From an uncultured Eubacteriales bacterium (GTDB taxonomy: Bacteria; Bacillota; Clostridia; Peptostreptococcales; Anaerovoracaceae): a DNA stretch of 26,837 nucleotides. The stretch covers positions 1 to 26,837 of the forward strand of contig UQOC01000028.1 of the NCBI GenBank assembly GCA_900542565.1. The letters are read 5' to 3'. Position numbers and translations under genes: made by a program. A model generated the notes under the pieces. It was not told where the DNA came from. It made no database searches and saw only the letters and a list, made by a program, of their open reading frames with translations. This document shows positions 1-8,302 of this stretch, in pieces (the stretch's first letter is position 1; each line of letters begins with the position of its first letter).

Positions 1-1168
1 CCCCCCTGCCGATAAAGTTCCTGTTGGTGGTGGCCACACATCTTTCGTGTTCGGCCAGGATGCCCATGTATCCGCCCAGGCAAGGTCCGCAGGTCGGTGT
101 TGATACGGCGCATCCGGCGTCGATGAATATATCCATATATCCTCTGGCTATACATTCTTTATATATGGTCTGAGTAGCAGGGATGACGATACATCTTACA
201 TCTTTGGCAACTTTTCTGCCCTTGAGGATCTCGGCCGCTGCAGCCATATCCTCAAGACGGCCGTTGGTGCAGGAACCGATGACAACCTGGTCTATCTTCA
301 CATCTCCCACCTGGTCGATGGTCCTGGTGTTTTCAGGAAGATGAGGAAAAGCTACCGTCGGTTTCAGCTGGGAAAGATCTATGGTTATGGTCCTGTCGTA
401 CTCGGCGTCGGGATCAGGCTCAAATACCTTGTACGGCCTGCTGACTCTGTCCTTCATGTATTCTTTGGTGATATCATCTACCATGAATATGCCGTTCTTG
501 GCTCCGGCTTCGATGGCCATGTTGGAAATGCAGAGCCTGTCGTCCATGGACAGGTTTGCAAGTCCATCTCCCATAAATTCCAGAGATTTGTAAAGGGCTC
601 CGTCAACTCCGATCTCTCCTATCAGATGGAGGATCACATCTTTTCCGGAAACATATTTCTGCGGCTTGCCGGTCAGGACTACCTTGATGGCTGCCGGCAC
701 CTTGAACCAGGCTTTGCCTGTGGCCATTCCGGCGGCCATGTCGGTGCTTCCCACTCCTGTGGAAAAGGCTCCCAGAGCGCCGTAGGTGCATGTGTGGGAA
801 TCCGCTCCGATTATGCACTCTCCGGCGGCCACAAGGCCTTTTTCAGGCAGCAGGGCGTGTTCAACGCCCATGTCGCCCACATCGTAGAAGTTGTCTATAT
901 CGAATTTTCTGGCAAAGGTCCTGGCCTGTCTGCACTGCTGAGCGGCCTTGATGTCTTTGTTGGGAACGAAATGGTCCATTACCAGCGATATCTTTGATTT
1001 ATCGAAAACGCTGTCGAATCCGGCTTTTTCAAATTCGTTGATGGCTACAGGGGATGTGATATCGTTTCCCAGCACCATGTCCAGCCTGGCTTCGATAAGC
1101 TGTCCTGCCTTGACTTCCGGCAGCCCTGCATGGTCTGCCAGTATTTTCTGGGTCATTGTCATGCTCAT
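1..1168 (-). CDS. leuC: 3-isopropylmalate dehydratase large subunit, partial
   Basis: This aconitase-family enzyme isomerises 2-isopropylmalate to 3-isopropylmalate in leucine synthesis, acting with the small subunit LeuD. About 389 codons are visible of the roughly 420 usual for the shorter LeuC type, and the C-terminal end lies beyond the left edge. The three [4Fe-4S] ligands are present: Cys300 in SCTNGR, and Cys360 and Cys363 in TCGPCLGG. The segments [13 protein letters not shown] and TTNRNFIGR are typical of the family. I chose the ATG at 1168 because GAGG lies 8 nt upstream; two more in-frame ATGs follow at 1162 and 1156. The gene starts 16 nt after leuA stops and is almost certainly cotranscribed with it; leuD and leuB would be expected further left. 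Confidence 0.95.
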   Translation of the reverse strand, partial: MSMTMTQKILADHAGLPEVKAGQLIEARLDMVLGNDITSPVAINEFEKAGFDSVFDKSKISLVMDHFVPNKDIKAAQQCRQARTFARKFDIDNFYDVGDMGVEHALLPEKGLVAAGECIIGADSHTCTYGALGAFSTGVGSTDMAAGMATGKAWFKVPAAIKVVLTGKPQKYVSGKDVILHLIGEIGVDGALYKSLEFMGDGLANLSMDDRLCISNMAIEAGAKNGIFMVDDITKEYMKDRVSRPYKVFEPDPDAEYDRTITIDLSQLKPTVAFPHLPENTRTIDQVGDVKIDQVVIGSCTNGRLEDMAAAAEILKGRKVAKDVRCIVIPATQTIYKECIARGYMDIFIDAGCAVSTPTCGPCLGGYMGILAEHERCVATTNRNFIGRG

Positions 1169-1184
1169 ATATCTTACCTCTTTT

Positions 1185-2918
1185 TTATTTTTCTTTATTA
1201 GCCAACGCCCGGTTGATAGCTGTCATCAAGGCGTTGATGGAAGCATAGATGATGTCGTTGTGGACGCCTGCACCCCAGTGCATATTGCCCTTCTTGTCCT
1301 TGAGGGCCACATAAGCTGCCGCCCTGGAATTTGATTCGGATTCGAGAGCGTGTTCCTCATAAGTAACAAAGTCGCAGTCTATCTTATACGGACCGCCTCT
1401 GAGGGCGTTCATTATGGCGTCCAGACGGCCGTTGCCCTTGCCCTTGAGTTCATATGTCCTGCCGTCAACTTCGGCGATTATGTCGGCCTCTATGCCGTTG
1501 TCCCCCAGACTTTCCGACTGAGGAAGCCTCTGGAAAGTGGCATCCTTGAGCTGGTAAATATCTTTTCTGTTGACAAATTCCTTTGTAAAGATCTCCAGGA
1601 TCTTGGCAGGTTCCAGTTCCTTGTGGTTAACATCGGATACATGCTTCATCAGATATCCGATCTCTTCTCTCATGGCTGCCGGGATGTGATATCCAAAGTT
1701 TGTCTCCAGGATATAGGCTACGCCGCCTTTGCCGGACTGGCTGTTTATCCTGATGACATCTGCCTCATATTCCCTGTTGATGTCGTGGGGATCGATAGGT
1801 ATGTAAGGAACATTCCATTTATCCGGCTCGTTTTCTTCCCTGTAGTGCATGCCCTTGGCGATGGCGTCCTGATGGGAACCTGAGAAAGCGGCGAATACCA
1901 GCTCTCCGCCGTAGGGCTGTCTTGGCGGTACTTTCATGTCCGTGAATTTTTCATACATCTTTACTATGTACGGCATGTCTGAAAAGTCCAGTTCAGGATC
2001 GACTCCGTGGGAATAGAGGTTCATGGCTACTGTGATGATGTCAGCGTTGCCTGTCCTCTCTCCGTTTCCGAACAGAGTGCCTTCGATCCTGTCGCCGCCT
2101 GCAAGTATCCCCAGCTCGCAGTCAGCCACGGCCGTGCCTCTGTCGTTATGTGGGTGCAGGGACACGATGACATTTTCTCTGTACTTGAGGTGATTGCTCA
2201 TGTATTCTATCTGGGAGGCGTAAACATGAGGCATTGACATGGATACTGTGGCCGGCAGATTGATTATGACCTTTCTGTCAGGACGCGGTTTCCAGATGTC
2301 GATGACAGCATTGCACACTTCCAGAGCGTAATCTATTTCTGTGCCTGTGAAGCTTTCCGGCGAATATTCAAATGTGAACTGAGTATCAGGATAATTCTCG
2401 GCATATTCGTTGATCATCTCAGCGCCCGATGTGGCGATCTCCTTTATCTCCTCTCTGCTCTTTCTGAACACCTGCTGTCTCTGGGCAACTGATGTGGAGT
2501 TATAAAGGTGGACTATCGCCCTTTTAGCTCCTTTGATGGCGTCGAAGGTCTTTTCGATTATATGTTTTCTGGACTGAGTGAGCACCTGTATGGTCACATC
2601 ATCAGGTATGAGATCCTGTTCAATCAGTGTCCTGAGGAAATCGTACTCCGTCTCGGAGGCTGCCGGAAAACCGACTTCTATCTCCTTGAAGCCAATGTCG
2701 CACAATAGCTTGAAGAATTCCAACTTTTCATCTAGGCTCATCGGTACTATCAGGGCCTGATTTCCATCTCTCAGGTCTACGCTGCACCAGATAGGGGCTT
2801 TTTCGATGTGGTCTTTCCTGACCCAGTTGTAGGATTCTTCCGGCGGCATGAAATATCCCACGCTGTACTTGGTGTGGTTTTTCATTCCGGCCTTACCGCT
2901 TTTAATGTGTGTTGCCAT
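1185..2918 (-). CDS. leuA: 2-isopropylmalate synthase (long form)
   Basis: It condenses acetyl-CoA with 2-oxoisovalerate, the committed step of leucine synthesis. The 577-residue product has an N-terminal TIM-barrel catalytic domain. Visible features are VDLRDGNQA at about residues 47-55, the metal-binding HPHN with His255 and His257, and [15 protein letters not shown]. The C-terminal quarter looks like the LeuA allosteric domain that binds leucine in this family. The length and the [20 protein letters not shown] opening fit the longer LeuA class rather than the B. subtilis type. The open frame extends 14 codons further upstream, but the ATG at 2918 has AAGGA 9 nt before it and the alternative has none. 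The gene is first in the leu operon, behind a leader peptide and attenuator. Confidence 0.96.
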   Translation of the reverse strand: MATHIKSGKAGMKNHTKYSVGYFMPPEESYNWVRKDHIEKAPIWCSVDLRDGNQALIVPMSLDEKLEFFKLLCDIGFKEIEVGFPAASETEYDFLRTLIEQDLIPDDVTIQVLTQSRKHIIEKTFDAIKGAKRAIVHLYNSTSVAQRQQVFRKSREEIKEIATSGAEMINEYAENYPDTQFTFEYSPESFTGTEIDYALEVCNAVIDIWKPRPDRKVIINLPATVSMSMPHVYASQIEYMSNHLKYRENVIVSLHPHNDRGTAVADCELGILAGGDRIEGTLFGNGERTGNADIITVAMNLYSHGVDPELDFSDMPYIVKMYEKFTDMKVPPRQPYGGELVFAAFSGSHQDAIAKGMHYREENEPDKWNVPYIPIDPHDINREYEADVIRINSQSGKGGVAYILETNFGYHIPAAMREEIGYLMKHVSDVNHKELEPAKILEIFTKEFVNRKDIYQLKDATFQRLPQSESLGDNGIEADIIAEVDGRTYELKGKGNGRLDAIMNALRGGPYKIDCDFVTYEEHALESESNSRAAAYVALKDKKGNMHWGAGVHNDIIYASINALMTAINRALANKEK

Positions 2919-2960
2919 TTTCGTATTTCCTTTCTTGATATTGAAAGCTGCCGCTTTCAT

Positions 2961-3004
2961 AAAATTAAAAAGACCCCGCTTCTACCGGAAATAGAAGCAA
3001 GGTC
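2961..3004 (-). terminator. Leucine operon attenuator (intrinsic terminator)
   Basis: Reading the minus strand, bases 3004-2992 pair with 2984-2972 in an uninterrupted 13-bp stem, including two G-T wobbles, around a 7-base loop. A T-rich run (TTTTTAATTTT) follows at once. It lies between the leader peptide stop and the leuA start, where a Leu-responsive attenuator is expected, so most transcripts would end here unless an alternative fold forms. Confidence 0.9.
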
Positions 3005-3026
3005 ATACATAACAAAGCTATAGTTC

Positions 3027-3099
3027 ACATTACTCGATCCAGCAGATTAACAATTCTCTGAAATTATGCGATTGCTAATGACTAGCACTAGACCGAGTA
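3027..3099 (-). promoter_or_regulatory. Leader RNA competing structures (1:2 stem and possible antiterminator)
   Basis: Bases 3099-3086, inside the leader peptide Leu codons, can pair with 3031-3044 just after the leader stop in 14 consecutive pairs, four of them wobbles. This is the expected 1:2 stem. The downstream arm could instead pair with the terminator: 3042-3038 (CTGGA) with 2989-2985 (TCCGG), and 3035-3027 with 3003-2995 in eight of nine positions. That alternative would block the terminator stem. The pairings were found by eye and no folding energy was computed. Confidence 0.65.
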
Positions 3100-3115
3100 T
3101 AATGACTGTAAACAT
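3047..3115 (-). CDS. Leucine operon leader peptide (22 residues)
   Basis: A short open frame begins with ATG at 3115 and ends with TAA at 3049-3047. AAAGGAG lies 10 nt upstream, a better site than many real genes here. The peptide starts MFTVIILGLVLVI, and 11 of its 22 residues are branched-chain: three Leu (CTC, CTA, CTA), five Ile (three ATT, two ATA) and three Val. CTA and ATA look scarce in the neighbouring genes, which favour CTG, CTT and ATC, and rare Leu codons make stalling sensitive to charged tRNA-Leu. It sits between a consensus promoter and a perfect terminator ahead of leuA. The reading as a ribosome-stalling attenuator peptide is inference from this layout and from known leu and ilv leaders. 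No T-box motif was found. Confidence 0.85.
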   Translation of the reverse strand: MFTVIILGLVLVISNRIISENC

Positions 3116-3151
3116 AAGTCTGTTTCTCCTTTAAATATTTTGTATACACAT

Positions 3152-3180
3152 ATATTACTGCTGTTCCCTGGTTATGTCAA
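3152..3180 (-). promoter_or_regulatory. Sigma-A promoter of the leucine operon
   Basis: The -35 element is a perfect TTGACA (3180-3175), and the -10 element TAATAT (3157-3152) follows a 17-bp spacer. Transcription should start near 3145, about 30 nt before the leader peptide ATG. Such a strong constitutive-looking promoter fits control by attenuation downstream rather than by activation. Confidence 0.88.
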
Positions 3181-3220
3181 CACCTTTTTTAGATTTTTTG
3201 TGAGTTTTTACAAAGTTTTT

Positions 3221-3283
3221 GCAGATTCTATGATTGAAATTCACAAAATCTGCCGTTTTGGCATGATACTGTCTATACATGCC
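3221..3283 (-). repeat. Two imperfect hairpins after the lipoprotein gene
   Basis: GGCATG at 3260-3265 pairs with CATGCC at 3278-3283, starting at the lipoprotein stop codon. GCAGATT at 3221-3227 pairs with AATCTGC at 3247-3253. Neither is followed by a T-run on the minus strand, so they are not standard intrinsic terminators. They may act as 3-prime-end stabilisers or be chance. The AT-rich stretch 3181-3220 shows nothing else. Confidence 0.3.
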
Positions 3284-3909
3284 TATAAAAGCAGTTTCAG
3301 ATCATTTGGTAACAGGTAGTCGATTACTGATTCTCTGTATGGATCATCCTTATAGTCGTCAGAGTTATAGCTGTAGAAATCAGATACAATATATTTATCT
3401 GCAGTCTCCTCTTCATATTCGATCACCAGCACAGTTTTATCTGAAAACCTGTGATAACTGGTATTGCCAGCCACATATGCATTTGCATCGTTCGAGAGGA
3501 TTTCGTCTCTGTCCTCTCCGGCTTGCAGATCTTTAAAATCCTCCTTGTCCGAAAAACCTGCGGCCAGATATCCGTCAATAACACAATGATCATCATTATC
3601 CGCATACAGTAAAAACAGATATTGCCCGTTTTCAACAGGTGTGACGGAATAATACCTGCCGTTGTTAAATCTCACTATCTCTACAATATTTTCAGTTCTC
3701 AGATCATCAATGTTATGGCAGACGCTCATTCCGGCGCGCATTTCACTGGGAAAAGCGAGAGTCTCTATTTGTTCTGTCAGCTCCATGGCCTTAATGTCCG
3801 TGATATCTGCCCCGTTATCATAAGTAATATAATTTTGTGAAGAACTGCATCCTGCTGTTGCTAATAAAAGAATAATAAACATGGAAAGCAAAAATTTTTT
3901 TGTTTTCAT
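3283..3909 (-). CDS. Predicted lipoprotein of unknown function
   Basis: I do not recognise this protein. The 208-residue product starts MKTKK, has a hydrophobic stretch at about residues 6-19 and a lipobox-like TAGC with the lipidation Cys at position 21, followed by a SSSQN linker. It should therefore be attached to the outer face of the cell membrane. The mature part is acidic and rich in Tyr, Asp and Asn, with no motif I can name. The frame is open 9 codons upstream to 3936, but the ATG at 3909 has AGGAG 6 nt before it and gives a proper signal peptide. It lies 75 nt after the secreted-protein gene with no terminator or good promoter between, so the two may be cotranscribed. Its codons appear more AT-rich than the flanking housekeeping genes. 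Confidence 0.75.
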   Translation of the reverse strand: MKTKKFLLSMFIILLLATAGCSSSQNYITYDNGADITDIKAMELTEQIETLAFPSEMRAGMSVCHNIDDLRTENIVEIVRFNNGRYYSVTPVENGQYLFLLYADNDDHCVIDGYLAAGFSDKEDFKDLQAGEDRDEILSNDANAYVAGNTSYHRFSDKTVLVIEYEEETADKYIVSDFYSYNSDDYKDDPYRESVIDYLLPNDLKLLL

Positions 3910-3984
3910 TGTCTTCTCCTGATCTCGAATCATCACTTTAATTGCGTAAATTTTACCGCTGCTCTCTTATTAGATTTATTCAGC

Positions 3985-4605
3985 TCAAACGGCGCAGGAA
4001 CCGTGATGGTAATAATATTGGTAATGTCCTCCGTTAAAGGCTGTCTGCGGACTGAACGAAAGCAAAAGCCCTCCGTTGAGCTCGGCTTCCCCCCCTGCGC
4101 CGGAGACCGCCGTCTTTCCCCAGTCGAAAAAATCGCCGTTGACCGCATATTCTATGGTATTGCCGGCCCTCAGCCACATCTTGACCGTTCCGACGAACTG
4201 CTTGGAAAGCCCCGTATGAGGACTTTCGGCCGAAATCTGCGGATTGAACAGGGAGATTACCCTGTAGTCATCTCCGTCGCCTGAGACCTGACACATGAAC
4301 TCTATCTGCGGCATGTACTCATGGGATATGTCCAGAGGTATTTTTCCGCTCATGTATCTTATGCCGGGCTCATCCCGGTCCGCCCGTATGCTCTCAGGCA
4401 GGATCAGCTCAGCTTTTTGTGCTGTGATGTGATTTTCCTCTGCGATCCTGTCCACCATAGCGTCGAATGACATCAGGCCGGCAGCATGGCTTTCTGCCGG
4501 TGCAGCAGGTCTATCCGCTCCTTTTCCGGCATAGGCTGCCGCAGAAAAGACTGCAAGTATGAGGATTAGCAATATGAACAGAGACAATCTCTTTTTCAGT
4601 TCCAT
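3985..4605 (-). CDS. Predicted secreted protein of unknown function
   Basis: I do not recognise this 206-residue protein. It opens with KKR, a hydrophobic core at about residues 7-24 and a signal peptidase I-like AYA site at 24-26, so it is probably exported. The body has a segment with alternating beta-like pattern (ISLFNPQ, FVGTVKMWLRAGN, IEYAVNGDFFDWGKT). The tail is rich in His and Tyr, ending GSCAV, which could bind metal, though this is speculation. The start is firm, since AAAGGAGG lies 5 nt upstream of the ATG. It stands alone between the terminator of the redox operon and a lipoprotein gene, so nothing nearby points to a role. Confidence 0.75.
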   Translation of the reverse strand: MELKKRLSLFILLILILAVFSAAAYAGKGADRPAAPAESHAAGLMSFDAMVDRIAEENHITAQKAELILPESIRADRDEPGIRYMSGKIPLDISHEYMPQIEFMCQVSGDGDDYRVISLFNPQISAESPHTGLSKQFVGTVKMWLRAGNTIEYAVNGDFFDWGKTAVSGAGGEAELNGGLLLSFSPQTAFNGGHYQYYYHHGSCAV

Positions 4606-4651
4606 GGTGACCTCCTTTCTGTTAAAAAAGACACATTCTTTCTATTCTGAA

Positions 4652-4682
4652 AATAACATATGATTGTATTAAAATCAATACA
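4652..4682 (-). promoter_or_regulatory. Candidate promoter with inverted repeat before the secreted-protein gene
   Basis: TGTATT (4665-4670) and AATACA (4677-4682) form a perfect 6-bp inverted repeat with a 6-base spacer. On the minus strand a possible -35, TTGATT, overlaps this repeat, and TATTTT follows 17 bp later. The layout could be a promoter with an operator over the -35, but the region is very AT-rich and chance matches are likely. Confidence 0.35.
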
Positions 4683-4770
4683 TTTTTACTTATTCTGCGA
4701 AAAAGAGAAGTTCTCACTATCTTACGATAACAGACCCTGCGGGGAGAACTTTGGACAGCGGCATACGATC

Positions 4771-4804
4771 ATACGCAAAAGGGCCGCCCCACTCGGAGCG
4801 GCCC
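4771..4804 (-). terminator. Intrinsic terminator of the Stn-type operon
   Basis: On the minus strand GGGCCGCTCC pairs with GGGGCGGCCC (4804-4795 with 4790-4781) in a 10-bp GC-rich stem with one T-G wobble and a 4-base loop, followed by TTTTGCG. It lies 18 nt after the stop of the large oxidoreductase gene and closes that operon. The remaining stretch from 4606 to 4770 holds only the candidate promoter listed separately. Confidence 0.88.
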
Positions 4805-4822
4805 GTAAACGGTCGTATTGTC

Positions 4823-7800
4823 TTATGCTGTAGGGTCCACAGGCTTTGGCAGCCTTTCCTTGATGACCTGCATCAGGCTGTCGGTCGTAGGCAGTTCGTC
4901 TACCACCGGTCCGTCTGCAACGGCTACCAGGCAGGCGTCCTCTGTAGGAGCAAGGGCTCCGCCCAGGACTTCGTCAAGCATGGCGTATTTGTAAGCAGGT
5001 ACCGTGTCTGACATTTCGTCTGAGATGTCGTCGGTGTCTTCCCAGTCGAAGTCCACCTCAAATACATGGGCGATCTCGGCGGCAACTTCCCAGTTGCTGA
5101 ACAGTATTCCCTCGTCTATGGCAGCCTCTACCAGCTGGAGTCTTCTTTCAGTATTGGTGAAGGTTCCGTTGGTGGAAGCAAATCCGGTTCCAGGAATGAC
5201 CACATCAGCCTTGGAAGCCAGTTCAGTCATATGAGTGTCGCATACAGCCAGGAATTCAAGGGCGTCTGTGTCGATGTCAGCGTTTTCGCCGAATACTACC
5301 AGAGCCTTTACTCCCTCAAGAGCTTCTCTGCCGGCGGTGATACCCATGTCGATGATACCCTGAGAATTGTTCTTAGGTCTGATGGCCAGGATACCGTCTC
5401 TCGGAGTTCCGATATGACCGGACAGCATAGCGATGTCGGCTACCAGAACTGCTCCGTCTACAGTCAGGAAGTTCTGCTGGTAAACGATCATGGCTTTCTT
5501 GGCCGACAGATAAGTGTCGGCTATCTCTTTGGCTCTTTCTGATACCTTGACATCTGCCAGGGAAGCGGCAAACTCGTCGTATCCGGCCACTTTCTTAGCT
5601 TTTCCGCTGTCGATGATGGCCTTGGCGATCTCTTTGAGGAATCCCAGATCGTTTTCGCCGCTGCACAGGTTGATCACCTTGGCGCCGGCTTCTTCGGCCT
5701 GTTTCATCTTAACTGCTATCACTCTTGAATTGTTTTCATCGAAGCCGATCTTCAAGATCACATTAGTTGAAAGCAGTTCGTCTATGGTGTTCGGAGAAGC
5801 TTTCAGGCCGGTAACCTTTTCAAGACCGCTTTCTCTGTTGTTCATGCAGAGAGTCTTGGCTCCCATTACCTCTGCCATCTTCATCATGGCATAAGCTTCT
5901 TCGTTGGTGTATCTGTCGGAAATAGCCACTGCCACGGAGTCTCTGCCGTATTTGGAAGCTATGGACTGACATTTCTTGGCGATCAGGACAAAGGCTTCGT
6001 GATAGTCTGACTCTCTGAACCTGCCGTCCTCTTTTACATAAGGTTCTTCCAGCTTGTCTTCCAGGACTGCGCAGTCAAATCCCCATTTACCCATGCCGCA
6101 GGCAAGTCCCTGATTTACAGCTCCGTCCTTGTCCGGGTTGGCTTTTACAAGGGTGTCTCCTACGCTTTCCAGCTTGAGGCTGCAGCCCACTGAACAGAAG
6201 GAGCAGGTTGTCAGGGTTTCTTCGGTGGCTACCGGAGTTTCCTTGGCCATGGTAGTTCTTTCCTGAAGAGCTCCTGTAGGACATACGCTCACGCACTGTC
6301 CGCAGGAAATACATCCGGATTCTGCCAGAGGTTTTTCCATGTTAGGCATCACGACTGTGTCGAATCCTCTGTGTACCAGTCCCAGGGCTCCTACTCCCAT
6401 TACCTCGTCGCATACTCTCACGCAGAGTCCGCAGAGGATGCACTTGTTCGGGTCTCTTACGATGAACGGATGATCGTCCTCGTACTCTATGGTGCTCTTT
6501 TCACCGGCGAATCTTTCCGGATGAACATCGTACTGGTTAGCAAAGTCGATGAGCTTACATTCAAAGTAGTCGTGACAGCCGCATTCCAGACATCTTGAGG
6601 CTTCGGCGACTGCCTGTTCCTCGGTGAACCCGCAAGGGATGACTTCGCTGAAGTTGTCTTTTCTCTCTTCAGCGGAAAGCTGCGGGATCTCAGGTCTGCA
6701 CATTCTTTCTCTGTCTTCAAATGTCTTTTCTGTTATATCGTCTCTTTCAACTACGAAAGGTTTTTCATACTTGAGGACTTCGCCGTACAGATATGCGTCA
6801 ATGCTGTCAGCAGCTTTTCTGGCGTCGGCTATGGCTTCTATGGCTATGGAGATCTTGTCGTTTCCGCAGTCGCCGCCGGCGAATACGCCTGGGATGCTGG
6901 TCATGAATGTATCTGTATCGTAAGCGATGGCGTTCTTTCTGGTCTTGTCGCAGTCGAAGATACTTGCGTCAACAGCCTGGCCTATGGCAAGGATCATGGT
7001 GTCTATAGCGATGGTCTCGGTCTTGCCTTCAACAGGTACAGGTCTTCTCCTGCCGGAAGCGTCAGGTTCACCCAGTTCCATTACCTGAAGGATCACTTCT
7101 TTTACATGGCCGTTCTCGTCCTTGACTACTTCCAGAGGGTTGGTCAGGTTTTTGAAGATAACGCCTTCTTCTTCGGCTTCTTCGATCTCTACCATATCGG
7201 CAGGCATTTCGTCTTTAGTTCTTCTGTAGATATTGTAAACTTCTTCGGCACCCAGTCTTACGGCAGTCCTGCATGCGTCCATGGCAGTGTTTCCGCCGCC
7301 GACGATGGCAACTTTCTTGCCGATGCCGATTTTTTCGTTCCTTACTACTCTTCTCAGGAAATCGATACCGCCGATAACGCCTTCTGCGTCTTCTCCCTTG
7401 CAGCCTACGCCGGTGGAGACCCATGCGCCTATGGCCAGGAGGACTGCGTCGTAGTCGGCTCTGATGGTGTCGAACGGAATATCAACACCGACCTTGGTGT
7501 TGGTGATGATGTCTACGCCCATTCTTTCGATGGTGTAGATCTCTTCGTCCAGGACTTCTTTCGGAAGTCTGTATTCAGGGATACCGTATCTGAGCATGCC
7601 GCCTGCTTTAGGCATGGACTCGAATATGGTAACTGCGTGTCCCATCTGTCTGAGGAAGTAAGCAGCTGAAAGTCCCATAGGGCCGCCGCCTATGATGGCA
7701 ACGCTCTTTCCTGTGTCTTCTTCGCACTCAGGGATGAATACTTCGTCGCTTTCCAGATCCATATCAGCGGCAAATCTCTTGAGCTGCTGGATGGATACAG

Positions 7801-8287
7801 GCTCGTCGATGAGACCTCTCCTGCACTTTTCTTCGCAAGGATGAGGGCATACTCTTCCCAGAGAAGCAGGAAGCGGGATCTTGTCCTTGATCAATTCGAG
7901 GGCTGCTTCGTACTCGCCGTTGGCGATCAGGCCCACATAGCCCTGACAGTCGGTCTGGGCAGGACAGGCCAGCACGCAAGGCGGACGGCAGTCTCCAGTA
8001 TGGTTGGTAAGGAGCAGTTCGAGGTTGGTCTTTCTCGATTCAACTACTCTTTCGGTATTTGTTCTTATGACCATTCCCGGAGCGATCTCTGTTGCGCAGG
8101 CTTTGCAGAGCTTAGGATTGCCCTCTACTTCGCACATGCAAAGTCCGCAGGAACCGTAGATCTTGGTCCTCTCGTCATAGCAGAGAGTAGGAATGAAAAT
8201 GTCGTTTTCTCTGGCGACTTCCAGAATGGTCTGGCCGGCAACGCCTGTAACTTCTTTGCCGTTTATGTTAAGTCTGAACTTGTTCAT
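4823..8287 (-). CDS. stnC: StnC-like GltD/NuoG fusion oxidoreductase subunit
   Basis: This 1154-residue protein joins several redox modules. First is a NuoG-type [2Fe-2S] domain (Cys36, 47, 50, 64). Next is a GltD/NfnB-like part with cysteine clusters at 100-114 and 147-155, a GGGPMG FAD motif at 200-205 and a GGGNTA NAD(P)H motif at 330-335 followed by YRR. Then come two [4Fe-4S] motifs (Cys616-626 and 659-669) and a molybdopterin-oxidoreductase-like C-terminus opened by Cys695, 698, 702 and 730. The Cys or Sec that binds Mo or W in formate dehydrogenases is absent near residues 815-820, so this domain is probably only structural or electron-conducting. The plan matches StnC of the Sporomusa transhydrogenase, where the GltD part handles NADPH. 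GGAGGAGG precedes the ATG and the stnB-like gene ends 15 nt upstream. An NADP-linked oxidoreductase with another partner remains possible. Confidence 0.85.
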   Translation of the reverse strand: MNKFRLNINGKEVTGVAGQTILEVARENDIFIPTLCYDERTKIYGSCGLCMCEVEGNPKLCKACATEIAPGMVIRTNTERVVESRKTNLELLLTNHTGDCRPPCVLACPAQTDCQGYVGLIANGEYEAALELIKDKIPLPASLGRVCPHPCEEKCRRGLIDEPVSIQQLKRFAADMDLESDEVFIPECEEDTGKSVAIIGGGPMGLSAAYFLRQMGHAVTIFESMPKAGGMLRYGIPEYRLPKEVLDEEIYTIERMGVDIITNTKVGVDIPFDTIRADYDAVLLAIGAWVSTGVGCKGEDAEGVIGGIDFLRRVVRNEKIGIGKKVAIVGGGNTAMDACRTAVRLGAEEVYNIYRRTKDEMPADMVEIEEAEEEGVIFKNLTNPLEVVKDENGHVKEVILQVMELGEPDASGRRRPVPVEGKTETIAIDTMILAIGQAVDASIFDCDKTRKNAIAYDTDTFMTSIPGVFAGGDCGNDKISIAIEAIADARKAADSIDAYLYGEVLKYEKPFVVERDDITEKTFEDRERMCRPEIPQLSAEERKDNFSEVIPCGFTEEQAVAEASRCLECGCHDYFECKLIDFANQYDVHPERFAGEKSTIEYEDDHPFIVRDPNKCILCGLCVRVCDEVMGVGALGLVHRGFDTVVMPNMEKPLAESGCISCGQCVSVCPTGALQERTTMAKETPVATEETLTTCSFCSVGCSLKLESVGDTLVKANPDKDGAVNQGLACGMGKWGFDCAVLEDKLEEPYVKEDGRFRESDYHEAFVLIAKKCQSIASKYGRDSVAVAISDRYTNEEAYAMMKMAEVMGAKTLCMNNRESGLEKVTGLKASPNTIDELLSTNVILKIGFDENNSRVIAVKMKQAEEAGAKVINLCSGENDLGFLKEIAKAIIDSGKAKKVAGYDEFAASLADVKVSERAKEIADTYLSAKKAMIVYQQNFLTVDGAVLVADIAMLSGHIGTPRDGILAIRPKNNSQGIIDMGITAGREALEGVKALVVFGENADIDTDALEFLAVCDTHMTELASKADVVIPGTGFASTNGTFTNTERRLQLVEAAIDEGILFSNWEVAAEIAHVFEVDFDWEDTDDISDEMSDTVPAYKYAMLDEVLGGALAPTEDACLVAVADGPVVDELPTTDSLMQVIKERLPKPVDPTA

Positions 8288-8302
8288 TGTTATCCTCCTC
8301 CC

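Noticed and set aside
2961..3150. T-box riboswitch upstream of leuA, or before leuS, aspS and hisS
   Set aside because: No T-box consensus (TGGNACCGCG-like) or specifier-loop layout is seen. The synthetase genes have gaps of only 4 to 20 nt before them, and leuA has a leader peptide instead.
3221..3283. Intrinsic terminator after the lipoprotein gene
   Set aside because: Hairpins exist, but A-rich rather than T-rich sequence follows them on the coding strand.
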